From Scylla paramamosain (lineage: Eukaryota; Arthropoda; Malacostraca; Decapoda; Portunidae): a stretch of DNA of 64,000 bases. Numbering within the stretch: position 1 is the first letter of the stretch; every line of letters starts with the position of its first letter. The notes beneath the pieces are model-generated. The model searched no databases. It saw nothing but the letters and a program-made list of their open reading frames with translations, and was not told the DNA's origin. The stretch spans positions 20,251,266 through 20,315,265 of the forward strand of contig NC_087166.1 in the NCBI RefSeq assembly GCF_035594125.1, given 5' to 3'. Position numbers and translations under genes: made by a program. Of the stretch, positions 35,385-46,065 are shown piece by piece.

Positions 35385-35995
35385 TGACCATCGGATAGTG
35401 GCAGGCACTGGAATGTACTGATCCATCCTTAGATGGTTGGGCGGAGTCAACGGCGGCGGTAAGATCCGCCCACGCTTCCATGACCCATCCTATAGCCCTC
35501 AACTTCCCGTTCCCGCCCAAAACAAAGGCCACATGCTCCTTGGTGGCGTCGACACCCACTTTCCTGATGCGTTCAGTCCTCCTCCCCTTTCCTTCCACTA
35601 ACCTTGGAAACGAGTGGTGGGAGATATTGGAATGTACTGAGTTGTCGGAGGGAGCACGTGATGGCAAGACTCAACCACTCTGGCTGCCCAGGACCCCCGC
35701 ATGCAATGGGGATCCTAGTGGCAAGCCATCAGCGGCCCCCACCGCCGCGCGTGTGATGGAGACCTGGTGTCAAGCCGTCAGCGACCCCCACTGCCGCACG
35801 AGCGACGGAGACCTGAGTGTCAAGACATTTCATGACGGAGGCCCTGATGGTAAGCTGTCAGCGCTCGCCTCGCCTGATGCGTTCAGGCTCCGCCCTGAAA
35901 TGGCTTGCCACTGAGGTCCCCGGAAAAATGACACCAGGGTCGCCCATCCTAAAATGGCATTCCTGGTGAAATGGGGACCCAGTGGCTTTCGGCCT
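35385..35995 (-). repeat. Right terminal repeat region of Polinton
   Basis: 35905 down to about 35385 is the inverted counterpart of 22250-22790, at an estimated 80-88% identity by eye (for example ctgaacgcatcaggcgaggc, then cacgtgctccctccgaca). Weaker similarity reaches about 35250. The outermost block 35922-35987 matches the left outer block in direct orientation. Confidence 0.85.
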
Positions 35996-35999
35996 TTTA

Positions 36000-36351
36000 A
36001 CAAAAATGAGTACTCACATAGCCACCTGGCAGTCACTCAGAGGAGCCGCGGTCTTTCCCTACGTTCCCGGTGGAGAGGGCCTCACCTAAGGGTATCGCTG
36101 GAAGATCGCAACAACTCGCACCTGTTAAAAGTTACTTTTGCCAGCTCTGTTCCTCTCACTTCACCTTTTATTTATTTATGAGGCACCTCGGGAGTGCACA
36201 TGCCCTACCTTAGGACTAGATAATTAGGGTTTCCTCCCTCTAATCAAGATCCCCTTCGGGATACAGACACTAGGGCGACAGGAAACAACAATAGGTTGTT
36301 TATAGGCCACTCAAGGTTGTAGCACCTTCTCTAAGGCTGTGCTATGATTCC
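36000..36351. other. Spacer between Polinton and Jockey element
   Basis: Sequence between the Polinton right end and the first recognisable Jockey Gag codons. It may include the Jockey 5' UTR (from about 36180). Nothing else is seen. Confidence 0.4.
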
Positions 36352-37640
36352 AGGATGGCCACTCCACGCCTCCCTGACCGGACGATAAGGTACCAGATCC
36401 AAACTACAAACATCCCGGCTGACCTCAGCAACGCTTTCTTCACCAGGATCCAGGTTCCCCACACGAAATGCTTCTGATCCGGCCCGTACATTATCGTTGG
36501 CCTAGCCAGCGAGGCGGACCGTGAAAAACACACCATTCACTAGGCAAACGAAAATCTAAAACTCCTAGGCTTCGAACTCGTAGAGTCTCCGGACCAAATA
36601 TCCGCCAGAACGATCCTTGCCCATCGAGTAGACGAATATCTATTAAAAAAAAAAAAAAAGAAAAAAAAAACGTTTGGAGATCGAAGCTAGAAACGAAATT
36701 CAAATTGACGAACTACACACCATCTCGAAGAGTCATATGATAAAAGTACGGCTTCAGTCGGAACAGCAGGCCGATCTCATAAAAAAATAAAAACATCAAG
36801 GTCTTTGACCAAATAGTGCCTATATATAACATTAACATCGAGGGAGAACGACCAGTTACACAATGTTTCAAAGGTTATAAATGCAGTCACCGTACCAATC
36901 AATGCAAAGAAACTGAACAGGTGTGTTCTAAGTGTGCAGCTAAGGGTCACGACTACAGAAACTGCCAGACACCCACCCTAGAATGTGTAAACTGTGATGG
37001 GGAACACACAGCAGTCTCCTTCAAATGCCACATAAAATGTGATAGTCAGCAACAGCAAAACTCTTCAAAACCTTCCTCACTGGCAAACGCCTATTCCCAA
37101 GCCACCACACCCAACACTCCCATGCAAACAACTCCTAACACCAATACTAACACAGAGAAACTTCTACTTGCAGAAATTATATTAAAATACTCAATCCAAA
37201 CCTCCTTTGGCGACCTTAAAAAACAGGAAGAAACCATGAACTCCTAGCTCGAGTACAATGGTTGCCCCACAATAAAACTTCCACCAAACTTCAAACTGAC
37301 CAACCAACAACACTTTAAACAACACTCTCAACAACTAAACGAAGAGACATAAGATCCTACACTCCAATTCCAGGAACCCAAACCTACCACATCCGATGAA
37401 GCCAGTCCCCCTTCACCTAGAGACCTGGTCATTGATGAGGACTCAGCTTCTGGGGAATCGCAGCCCCAGAAACCCCCTCCACCACGATCCACTCCCACCA
37501 CTACCAGCACCACTACCACCATCAACACCACCAACAACACCACAAAAAAAAAAAAAAACGACGTAAAGCAACACCTTACAACTATACTCCAACACTTCCC
37601 CCCATATACACGAACCGCAACGAGGGGTAGGAAAAACAAA
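36352..37640 (+). pseudogene. Jockey-type retrotransposon ORF1 (Gag with three zinc knuckles)
   Basis: Read from MATPRLPDRT near 36352 through several frames. The pre-zinc region (IIVGLASEADREKHT; LLGFELVESPDQ) is followed by cysteine-rich segments at 36816-37050: CFKGYKCSHRTNQC, CSKCAAKGHDYRNC and CVNCDGEHTA. These are the knuckles typical of Jockey-clade ORF1. The tail is Thr/Asn/Pro-rich. An A-run (36641-36670) and several stops break the frame. The protein would bind the element's RNA. Confidence 0.78.
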
Positions 37641-37650
37641 ACACTTAATC

Positions 37651-37835
37651 ATGATCACAGTAGTACAATTGAACTGTCGCAGTTTCTGGATTAATAACAT
37701 ACCAATCGTACCATATTTCAAAAGCAATTCCATCTATCAATCCAGACATCGTTCTCCTCAACCACACAGGTTTACCACCTAAAACCATCAAACTATACAG
37801 ATACAACATACGATACACAGCAGATACATGCCATG
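37651..37835 (+). pseudogene. Jockey ORF2 endonuclease, 5' part (interrupted)
   Basis: ATG at 37651 starts MITVVQLNCRSF, the endonuclease N-terminus. After a shift near 37740, [19 protein letters not shown] follows. The segment is cut at 37835 by insertion of the family C element and resumes at 41124 with GVAVMVE in the matching frame, ending recognisably near 41160. Confidence 0.75.
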
Positions 37836-40800
37836 CTTAAACGATAATTACTCCCAGAGAGGTCTAAAGCACTGTTCAGCGGGTGCTGTGAACTTATCAT
37901 TAAACCCAGCTGTGACCTCACTGAACGTTTCCCTTTGTGTCTCACAACACAAGGGGGTAGTCACAGCCTGCCCTCTAAAGACAACTCTCTCCCTCCACAC
38001 AAAACTACAAGCACCTAATAACACACACACCCTTCACTCAAAAAATTTTAAAATCATGGCGACTCCTACACCAGCCTCGGAGTCCCCATCTGGGGAGGGG
38101 ACCACAAATGTCCCCAGGTCGGACTGCCTTTCCGTCGACGACCCTAAGTGTCTTGACACCCCCCTCAACTTTTTCTTCATTAACTTCTGCAACATTCGCG
38201 GTCTAAGATCTAATTTTCAATCTGTAGAACACCACCTCTCCTCTTCTAAACCTCATCTTCTTTTCCTCACTGAAACTCAGGTGTCTGAGGCAACTGAGGG
38301 TAGCCCCTTTTCTGTTCCCTCCTACTTTCTCTATCCTCATTTTCGATCCAAAGCTGGATGCTGCGTTTATGTGCGCAATGACTTAACCTGCTCTCGTGCC
38401 CACGCTCTTGAATCTTCCGAGTTTTCCACCATCTGGCTACGACTACAGAGTCATTCTCATACTAAATTTATCTGTGCTGTATACCTCTCTCCTAACTCCT
38501 CTGACTATAAGAAATTCTTTGACTACTTAACTTCCAAAGTGGAGCACATTCTGACCCTCTTCCCTTTTGCAGAGATCTCCATTCTTGGAGACTTCAATGT
38601 TCACCACCAGCTTTGGCTTTCCTCTCCCTTCACTGACCATCCTGGTGAACTAGCCTACAACTTTGCTATCCTCCATGACCTAGAGCAATTGCTGCAACAC
38701 CCTACTCGTATTCCTGACCGTCTTGGAGATACGCCCAACATTCTTAACCTTTTCCTGACCTCTAATCCTTCTGCTTATGCTGTCACCCTTTCTTCTCGGT
38801 TGGGCTCCTCCGATCACAATCTCATATCTTTATCTTGTCCTATCACTCCAATCCCTCCTCAGGATCCCCCTAAGCGAAGGTGCCTCTGGCGTTTTGCCTC
38901 TGCTAGTTGGGGGGACCTGAGGAGGTATTTTGCTGATTTTCCTTGGAATGACTACTGCTTCCGTGTCAGAGACCCGTCTTTGTGTGCTGAGCGCATAACA
39001 GAGGTGATAGTGTCTCGCATGGAGGCGTACATTCCTCACTCAATTTATCGTCCTAAACCTTCTAAATCTTGGTTTAACACAGCTTGTTCACGTGCTATAC
39101 ATGATAGAGAGGTGGCCCACAAAAGGTACTTAAGCCTTCCTTCACCAGAATCTCATGCACTTTATATTTCTGCCCGGAACCATGCCAAGTCTGTTCTCCA
39201 ACTAGCCAAAAACTCCTTCATTAACAGAAAATGTCAAAACCTTTCAAGATCTAACTTCCCTCGTGATTTCTGGCATCTAGCCAAAAAATATCTCCAATAA
39301 CTTTGCTTCTTCTTCTTTCCCTCCTCTACTTCAACCAGATGGCACCACTGCTATCACATCTATTTCTAAAGCTGAACTCTTTGCTCAAACCTTTGCTAAA
39401 AACTCTACATTGGACGATACTGGGCTTGTTCCTCCCTCTCCTCCACCCTCTGACTACTTCATGCCACGTATTAAAATTCTTCGTAATGATGTTTTCCATA
39501 CCCTCGCTGGCCTAAACCCTCGGAAGGCTTATGGACCTGATGGGGTCCCTCCTATTGTTCTCCGAAACTGTGCCTCCGTGCTTGCACCTTGCCTAGTCAA
39601 ACTCTTTCAGCTCTGTCTGTCAACATCTACCTTTCCTTCTTGCTGGAAGTTTGCCTACATTCAACCTGTTCCTAAAAAGGGTGACCGCTCTAATCCCTCA
39701 AACTACCGTCCTATTGCTTTAATTTCCTGCTTATCTAAAGTTTTTGAATCTATCCTCAACAGGAAGATTCTTAAACATCTATCACTTCACAACCTTCTAT
39801 CTGATCGCCAATATGGGTTCCGTCAAGGCCGCTCTACTGGTGATCTTCTGGCTTTCCTTACTGAGTCTTGGTCATCCTCTTTTAGAGATTTTGGTGAAAC
39901 TTTTGCTGTTGCCTTGGACATATCAAAAGCCTTTGATAGAGTCTGGCACAAAGCTTTGATTTCCAAACTACCCTCCTACGGTTTCTATCCTTCTCTCTGT
40001 AACTTCATCTCAAGTTTCCTTTCTGACCGTTCTATTGCTGCTGTGGTAGACGGTCACTGTTCTTCTCCTAAATCTATTAACAGTGGTGTTCCTCAGGGTT
40101 CTGTCCTGTCACCCACTCTCTTCTTATTATTCATTAATGATATTCTAAACCAAACTTCTTGTCCTATCCACTCCTATGCTGATGATACCACCCTGCACTT
40201 TTCCACGTCTTTTCATAGACGTCCAGCCCTTCAGGAGGTAAACATATCACGCAGGGAAGCCACAGAATGCCTGACTTCTAATCTTTCTAAAACTTCTGAC
40301 TGTGGCAGAGCAAACTTGGTATTGTTCAATGCCTCAAAAACTCAATTCCTCCATCTATCAACTCGACACAATCTTCCAGACAACTATCCCCTCTTCTTCA
40401 ATGACACTCAACTGTCCCCCTCTTCTACACTGAACATCCTCGGTCTGTCCTTTACTTATAATCTGAACTGGAAACTTCACATCTCATCTCTAGCTAAAAC
40501 AGCTTCTATGAAGTTAGGTGTTCTGAGACGTCTCCGCCAGTTTCTCTCACCCCCCCAGCTGCTGACTCTGTACAAGGGCCTTATCCGTCCATGTATGGAG
40601 TATACTTCACATGTCTGGGGGGGTTCCACTCATACTGCTCTTCTAGACAGGGTGGAATCAAAAGCTTTTTGTCTCATCAACTCCTCTCCTCTAACTGACT
40701 GTCTTCAGCCCCTCTCTCACCGCCGCAATGTTGCATATCTAGCTGTCTTCTACCGCTATTTTCATGCCAACTGCTCTTCTGATCTTGCTAACTGCATGCC

Positions 40801-41123
40801 TCCCCTCCTTCCGCGGCCTCGCTGCACAAGACTTTCTTCTTTCTCTCACCCCTATTCTGTTCACCTCTCTAACGCAAGAGTTAACCAGTATTCTCAATCA
40901 TTCATCCCTTTCTCTGGTAAACTCTGGAACTCCTTGCCTGCTTCTGTATTTCCACCTTCCTATGACTTGAATTCCTTCAAGAGGGAGGTTTCAAGACACT
41001 TATCCACCAATTTTTGACCACTGCTTTGACCCTTTTAAGGGACTGGCATTTGAGTGGGCATTTTTTTTATTAGATTTTTGTTGCCCTTGGCCAGTATCCT
41101 TCCTACATAAAAAAAAAAAAAAA
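37836..41123 (+). mobile_element. Non-LTR retrotransposon family C, copy 2, near full length
   Basis: A Jockey/CR1-group element of about 3.3 kb: leader, ORF2 (38056-41017), 3' UTR ending ttgcccttggccag...cctacat and a poly-A tail at 41109-41123. It lies inside the Jockey endonuclease ORF. An ATG triplet is duplicated at 37833-37835 and 41124-41126. Confidence 0.88.
38056..41017 (+). pseudogene. Family C ORF2: endonuclease and reverse transcriptase (one frameshift)
   Basis: The first frame is open from 37828. The likely start is the ATG at 38056 ([10 protein letters not shown]), since the same start is present in copy 1. Endonuclease motifs are [28 protein letters not shown] near 38585 and GSSDHNL near 38805. 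At 39285 one extra A in an A run shifts the frame: six A here, five in copy 3, where the frame continues. The second frame, to 41017, carries [39 protein letters not shown], the YADD box at 40174-40185, and a C-terminal domain (LIRPCMEYTSHVW; LSHRRNVAYLAVFYRYF). A single error separates it from an open frame. Confidence 0.9.
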
Positions 41124-41160
41124 ATGACGGCGTAGCTGTTATGGTTGAATGTAAATCAGA
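41124..41160 (+). pseudogene. Jockey ORF2 endonuclease, continuation after insertion
   Basis: GVAVMVECKSDTYS is read directly after the family C tail, in the frame that follows from the segment ending at 37835. It is then lost at a hairpin and the 3' end of the family B copy. Confidence 0.7.
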
Positions 41161-41209
41161 CACATACTCATAACCAACTGGTCTTCAGCCAGTTGGTTAT
41201 GTGTATGTG
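41161..41209. repeat. 21-bp inverted repeat (hairpin)
   Basis: Arms 41161-41181 and 41189-41209 pair at 20 of 21 positions around a 7-nt loop. The hairpin sits exactly between the Jockey remnant and the end of family B copy 2. Confidence 0.9.
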
Positions 41210-43349
41210 TATACTTAACCTCTCTGCACCCTTCACTCCCTCCGGCATAAGCCGTACAAGAAACAGGTCGTAAAAAAATATCTTACTTGGTTAGAAAAGA
41301 AAAAAAAATGGACATTTTATAGAAAGGAAAGAAAATAGATGAAATGAGGTGTCCCCATTTCCTGAGGGCAAGGAAGTTAATCACTAACAAACAAACGCTG
41401 TTAGCCGCGATTTGCAGGCAAGATATTTATGAAAACGTGGTTTAAGTCTCAACGTCCTAAGGAAGCCCATTCCACAGATTCACTACTCGATGGAAAAAAA
41501 TATTTTTGATTCGTGAGAGATGAGGGATTTCCCAACAATTTTGCAGCCGTTCTCCTCGAGTGTGATTTGAAGAGTCTAACGTGAAATATTTACTGTAGCC
41601 CATGTTATCAATGCCTTTGATGATTTTAAACACCTGTATTAAGTCGCCTCTTGGTCTTCTTTGTGTTATGGGAATATATTTAATTCTTTAAGACGCTCTT
41701 CGCATGAGCGAAATATTTACTGTATCCCATGTTATCAATGCCTTTGATGATTTTAAACACCTGTATTAAGTCGCCTCTTAGTCTCCTTTGTGTTAATGAG
41801 AATGTATTTAATTCTTTAAGACGCTCTTCGCATGATTTGTTTCTTAGGCTTGGTATCATTTTTGTTACTTTACGCTAAACTGTTTCTAATTTATCAATGT
41901 CTTTCTCGTAATAAGGGCACCATGCATGAACGCAATATTCCAAAAAGGACAGAATAAAGAGTTATACAAAGTGAGGATTTTATCCTTAGATTTATATTCA
42001 AAAGATCTGCCGATTAAGCCAAGTAGCTTTCTTTACGACTTATCAACATTGTTAGCTAGGTTTTAAGCTACTCGGTATTGTCACTCCTAAATCAATTTCG
42101 TTGTCAACACTTTTAATTTGAGTACTATTTCGAATATACTTTGCTTTTTTCGTTTCTAGACCCTATGTGAAGCACTTTGCACTTATCTGCATTAAAACAT
42201 TTACCAGGTTTGCCACCACTCGGTCAATTTATCTAGATTTTTCTGCATTTTTATTACTTCTTCGTTAGAGACTATGGAATTCACTATTTTGGTGTCATCA
42301 GCAAACTTCGATGGTAACATCCTCATCTATGTCGTTAATATAAGCAAGGAAGAGAACAGGTCCTAAGACTGATCCCTGTGTTACTGCGCTGGTTACGTTA
42401 GTCCACTTTAATGCTTTTCCATTTATTACTACTCTTTGTTTACGATTGTTTAGCCAGTTTTCAACCCATCACAACACCTCGCCTTGGATACCATGTGATT
42501 TTAGTTTAATCAGTAAACGTTCGTGGGGGACTTGGTCGAAGGCCTTTTGAAAATCAAGATATATTATATCTACCGCTTTACTTTGGTCATACTGGTTTAG
42601 AATATTATACAAGAAGTCTAAGAAGTTTGTCAAACAAGAGCGTTTGTTGCGGAAGCCTTGTTGAGTATTTTTAAGTAAGTTGTTTTCTTCTAAGTGAGTA
42701 ACGAATTTATCTCTTATTAGTGTTTCAAGCATTTTCCATACGACTGAGCTTAATTGGTCGGTAATTGCATGGTAAAGATTTACTGCCTTTTTCTGAAAAT
42801 CGGACTTACGTTAGCAAGCTTCCATTCATTAGGTATTGTATCGGACTGCAAGGATTTATTGAACAATGCGGTTAGTGGTTTAATTCATTCGGATTTCGCT
42901 TCTTTAAGATGCGGGATGAGATCGTGTCAGGCCCGGGTGACTTCCTAACTCAAAGTTCATCAAGGCATTTTAATACGTCTTTTTTTGTTATACTGATGTT
43001 GCTTAAGACGCCATTGTTATTAATTTGGACTGTTGGCGCCGTAGGGATGTCGCTGAGGTCTTCTGTTGTAAATACTGAGGCAAAAAAAGTGTTTAAAATG
43101 TTGCTGATTTGCTTTTCGTCGTTGGTGTAATCTCCATTTACGTCAATTATGGGTCCAATAGTTGAAATAATCACTCTTTTTGCCTGATAAGGCTATAAAT
43201 TTCCTTCGGGTTCGTTTTACTTTGGTTAGCAACATGTAACTCGGTGGACCTTTTAATGTGTTGGATTAAACTCTTTACTTTACTTCTTAGCTCAACGAAT
43301 CTAGAGTATTCTTCGTTATTAATTTTAATCTGTTGTGGGCATCCCTCTT

Positions 43350-43350
<1 letters not shown>
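41210..43350 (-). mobile_element. Non-LTR retrotransposon family B, copy 2
   Basis: The minus-strand copy starts at 43350 (aagagggatgcc) and ends near 41210 (gtacggcttatgccggagg at about 41250). RT parts: 43174-42950 (IIDVNGDYTNDEKQI), 42732-42469 with QGFRNKRSCLTNFLDF, YLDFQKAFDQVPHERLL and SHGIQGEVL. The rest is decayed. A ~127-bp segment is duplicated in tandem at 41583-41709 and 41710-41836. It matches copy 1, including the point where copy 1 is split by the LTR element. Confidence 0.85.
41583..41836. repeat. Tandem duplication of ~127 bp inside family B copy 2
   Basis: Two adjacent near-identical units starting gaaatatttactgta. Copy 1 of the same family has this segment once, so the duplication is local. 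Confidence 0.9.
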
Positions 43351-43415
<65 letters not shown>

Positions 43416-43448
43416 GGAACACGGCACCCATACACCTATTAGCGACAG

Positions 43449-43532
<84 letters not shown>
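43351..43532. repeat. (AG)n and (CT)n arrays between B and A fragments
   Basis: AG array 43351-43412 and CT array 43453-43532, separated by 40 bp of unique sequence. Confidence 0.97.
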
Positions 43533-43534
<2 letters not shown>

Positions 43535-44030
43535 GCTCACTATTTGGCATTGCCTGCATGTTTTCTTTAGTGAAGAGTTTTAAAAAAATACTCGTTCAGA
43601 ATTCTACTAATCTCCTCCCCAGAAACAGCTCTCTATCTGCTGCCCTTAATGGACCTATTGTTGTCCTATTCTTCGTCCTATACAACTGATAAAATCCCTT
43701 AGGGTCCGTCTTCACCTGGCTGGCTACCTTTAATTCATAATTGTTTTTAGCTTTCCTCGTTATCCTACTGACTGTTCTAATTCACTTTATTGTAGCCTTA
43801 AATCCTCTTCCCCTGCCTTTAATTTCATATTTACTTCTCTTCCGCCTTATGCAGTGTTTTAGCCTAACAGTCATCCATTTATGGTCATTCTTCTGTGTTC
43901 TAATTTCTCTATAAGGGATGTTTGGTAACTGTCCTGTATGTAATTCATTAACGAAATATTTATACAACTCATCTACATTTACCTCCCATAATCTTCTCAT
44001 CTCGGCCCTCTCCATCCTCTTCACTCTCAT
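43533..44030 (-). mobile_element. Fragment of CR1-like family A, copy 2
   Basis: The minus strand corresponds to the segment of family A near 8120-8612: [25 protein letters not shown] and, at the 3' end, TKENMQAMPNSEQ. It lacks both the endonuclease and the RT core, ends in the CT array, and contains stops. Confidence 0.85.
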
Positions 44031-44171
44031 ATGTCATGTATTTTTTTTTTATTAATTGTTTACATCTTACTGCCCTCATTATTATCATGTTCAAATTTGT
44101 TGACGCATTTTTCGTGGGGGAAAGGCAATATATTAGTCGCGTTATTATTATCATTATTATTATTATATCAT

Positions 44172-44335
<164 letters not shown>

Positions 44336-44360
44336 ATGTGTTTCACGTGGTGAAAATTTT

Positions 44361-44364
<4 letters not shown>

Positions 44365-44457
<93 letters not shown>
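44365..44457. repeat. (CT)n microsatellite
   Basis: About 90 bp of CT repeat, 30 bp after the AT array. Confidence 0.98.
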
Positions 44458-45012
44458 AAGTGAATTCCGCACCTTCCCATATTCCTCGCCGATATCTGAA
44501 GGGAAAGTTTCAGCATTGCCTTCCTCACAGGTCATTTGTCAGAATAATGACCTCTGTCATTGGCCTAGATTTCCCGGTTCAGCACCTGTTTGGTCTAATT
44601 TCCTCTTCCACTAACGGTCAGCTTCTTCCGACTGTGATCTGGATAGTTTCACCTAAAAGGGTCTGTATGCGTAACTAGAGTCCAGTTCAGAGTTTCATAG
44701 TCAGTGATCACGCAGTCACTTCATAGAGAGAGATCAGAGAGAGTTAAACATCGTCACGTTCATTGTAGTCTTAGTCTTGATATCACATGTGTACATCTCT
44801 GTTTATCATTAAATTAAGAAAGTACATCTGCCTGTATTCATTGGAGAATCAGCAACCGACCATCATCTATCCTGCCACTGTTATCTCCTGCGACATCAAA
44901 TAAGTCAATTAATCAGTGAACAAGTGGCAGTGAAATCCATCTGGATTAGTGGTGACAGCCATCTAGTACATAGGTGATAAACACTCGAAACAGTGGCTAA
45001 ACAATCTCGAAA
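44458..45012 (+). repeat. LTR-like block 1
   Basis: Compared with block 2 it shares, in order: a ttcctcgccgatatctgaaggg-like start, a TCATTTGTCAG / CATTGGCC promoter-like section, a TCA-rich section, a CATTAAATTAAG signal, and an end with gaacaagtggcagtg. Divergence is high. No coding frame is seen. Confidence 0.5.
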
Positions 45013-45015
45013 CAC

Positions 45016-45046
<31 letters not shown>

Positions 45047-45159
45047 TCCTCCTTTCCATTGTTCTCTTCTTTAATAATTTGCGCACCTCACTTCTCACAG
45101 AAAATTTTAATAAGTTACGAGCAAGTTTACGAAATTTTTAAAACAGACAACATATAAAT

Positions 45160-45860
45160 TCGTGTGTATCAGTCATTATTATCATTATATATGCACTTCG
45201 TTGTTCTGTCCTATTTCTAACTTTTTTTTCCTCTCTTATCTCCCTCTTAAGGGAATATCACACCTCCTCGCATCTCCGCTAGTATCTCTGGGGGAAAAAG
45301 TTTTCTTTCCTTCCTCGTAGATCATTGGTCAGTTTAAAGTCATTTTGTGATTGGCCCAGATTTCAAACTATACGACTGGCCAAATTCCCATCTTCCTCAT
45401 TTGTCAGCTTCCTTTGATCCTGATTCACTTCTTTCACATAAATATAGGGCCGAATTGAAGTTAGTCATCACAGAGAGTTCAGATCAAAGATAGAGAGTAG
45501 AAAAATCCATCACATCCGTCGTAGTGTACTATATTCTGTTATTCCATCATTAAAAATAGAAAAGTGACTGTATTTGTTGTGTTATTTTTACTCGCAAAAT
45601 CTAACCACTACATCAAAAAAAATACTCAAAAACTACATGCTATCAATATATCTTCATCTGAGAATCAACGAGCAACGATCATCTGTGCTGCTGCTATCTC
45701 CAGCTACACAATATGTCTATCAACCAGTGAGCAAGTGGTGACTTCCATCTGAATCAGTGGTAACAACAATAACTACTAGAATAAGAGGATGGTGAGTAGC
45801 AGAAGACAAGTGATGGCAAGCGGTGAATTTACATCTAGAACAGTGGTGGTAAACCAAGAA
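45160..45860 (+). repeat. LTR-like block 2
   Basis: Holds gatcattggtcag and gattggcccag (CCAAT-type), a TATA-like cataaatataggg near 45440, the cattaaaaatagaaa stretch near 45548, and an end with gagcaagtggtg. It is colinear with block 1 and related to the LTRs at 18.3 and 21.8 kb. Confidence 0.5.
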
Positions 45861-45865
45861 AGTGG

Positions 45866-45890
45866 TGGCAGCAGTGGGATTCGAACCCAT
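45866..45890 (+). promoter_or_regulatory. Candidate primer binding site (tRNA 3' end complement)
   Basis: TGGCAGCAGTGGGATTCGAACC is the complement of a tRNA 3' end with T-arm and acceptor stem (a long-variable-arm tRNA such as Ser or Leu would fit GGTTCGAATCC). No D-arm or anticodon arm is present, so it is not a tRNA gene. Its place after LTR-like block 2 suggests a primer site. Confidence 0.55.
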
Positions 45891-45913
45891 GAGGAATGTG
45901 CAAAAGGTGCGGG

Positions 45914-46065
45914 AAGGTGTGATATTCCCTTGAGAGGGAGAGAGGAAAGGAGAAAAGTTCAAAAATAGGGGAGACTCATCACATGGAGAAACAATAAGTA
46001 CATACAGCAAGGAACAATGAAAGGCATATATAATGATAATAATGACTGATACACACAGCTCTGCA
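45914..46065 (-). repeat. Inverted copy of the start of LTR-like block 2
   Basis: The reverse complement contains tgtgtatcagtcattattat and, further on, agggaatatcacacctt, matching 45165-45260 on the plus strand. Confidence 0.7.

Larger units (their letters stand above)
22000..35995 (+). mobile_element. Polinton/Maverick (adintovirus-like) element, degenerate
   Basis: About 14 kb bounded by inverted repeats. It carries, all on the plus strand, the Polinton hallmark set: protein-primed family B DNA polymerase, A32-like packaging ATPase, retroviral-type integrase, double jelly-roll major capsid protein, adenain-like protease and small virion proteins. The size is at the low end for the group. 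Almost every frame is broken, so this is an old copy. The exact termini and the expected 6-bp target duplication could not be fixed. Confidence 0.88.

Noticed and set aside
45866..45890. tRNA gene suggested by the GGTTCGAATCC T-arm motif on the minus strand
   Set aside because: Only the T-arm and 3' acceptor strand are present. No anticodon or D-arm lies at the right distance. A primer binding site fits better.
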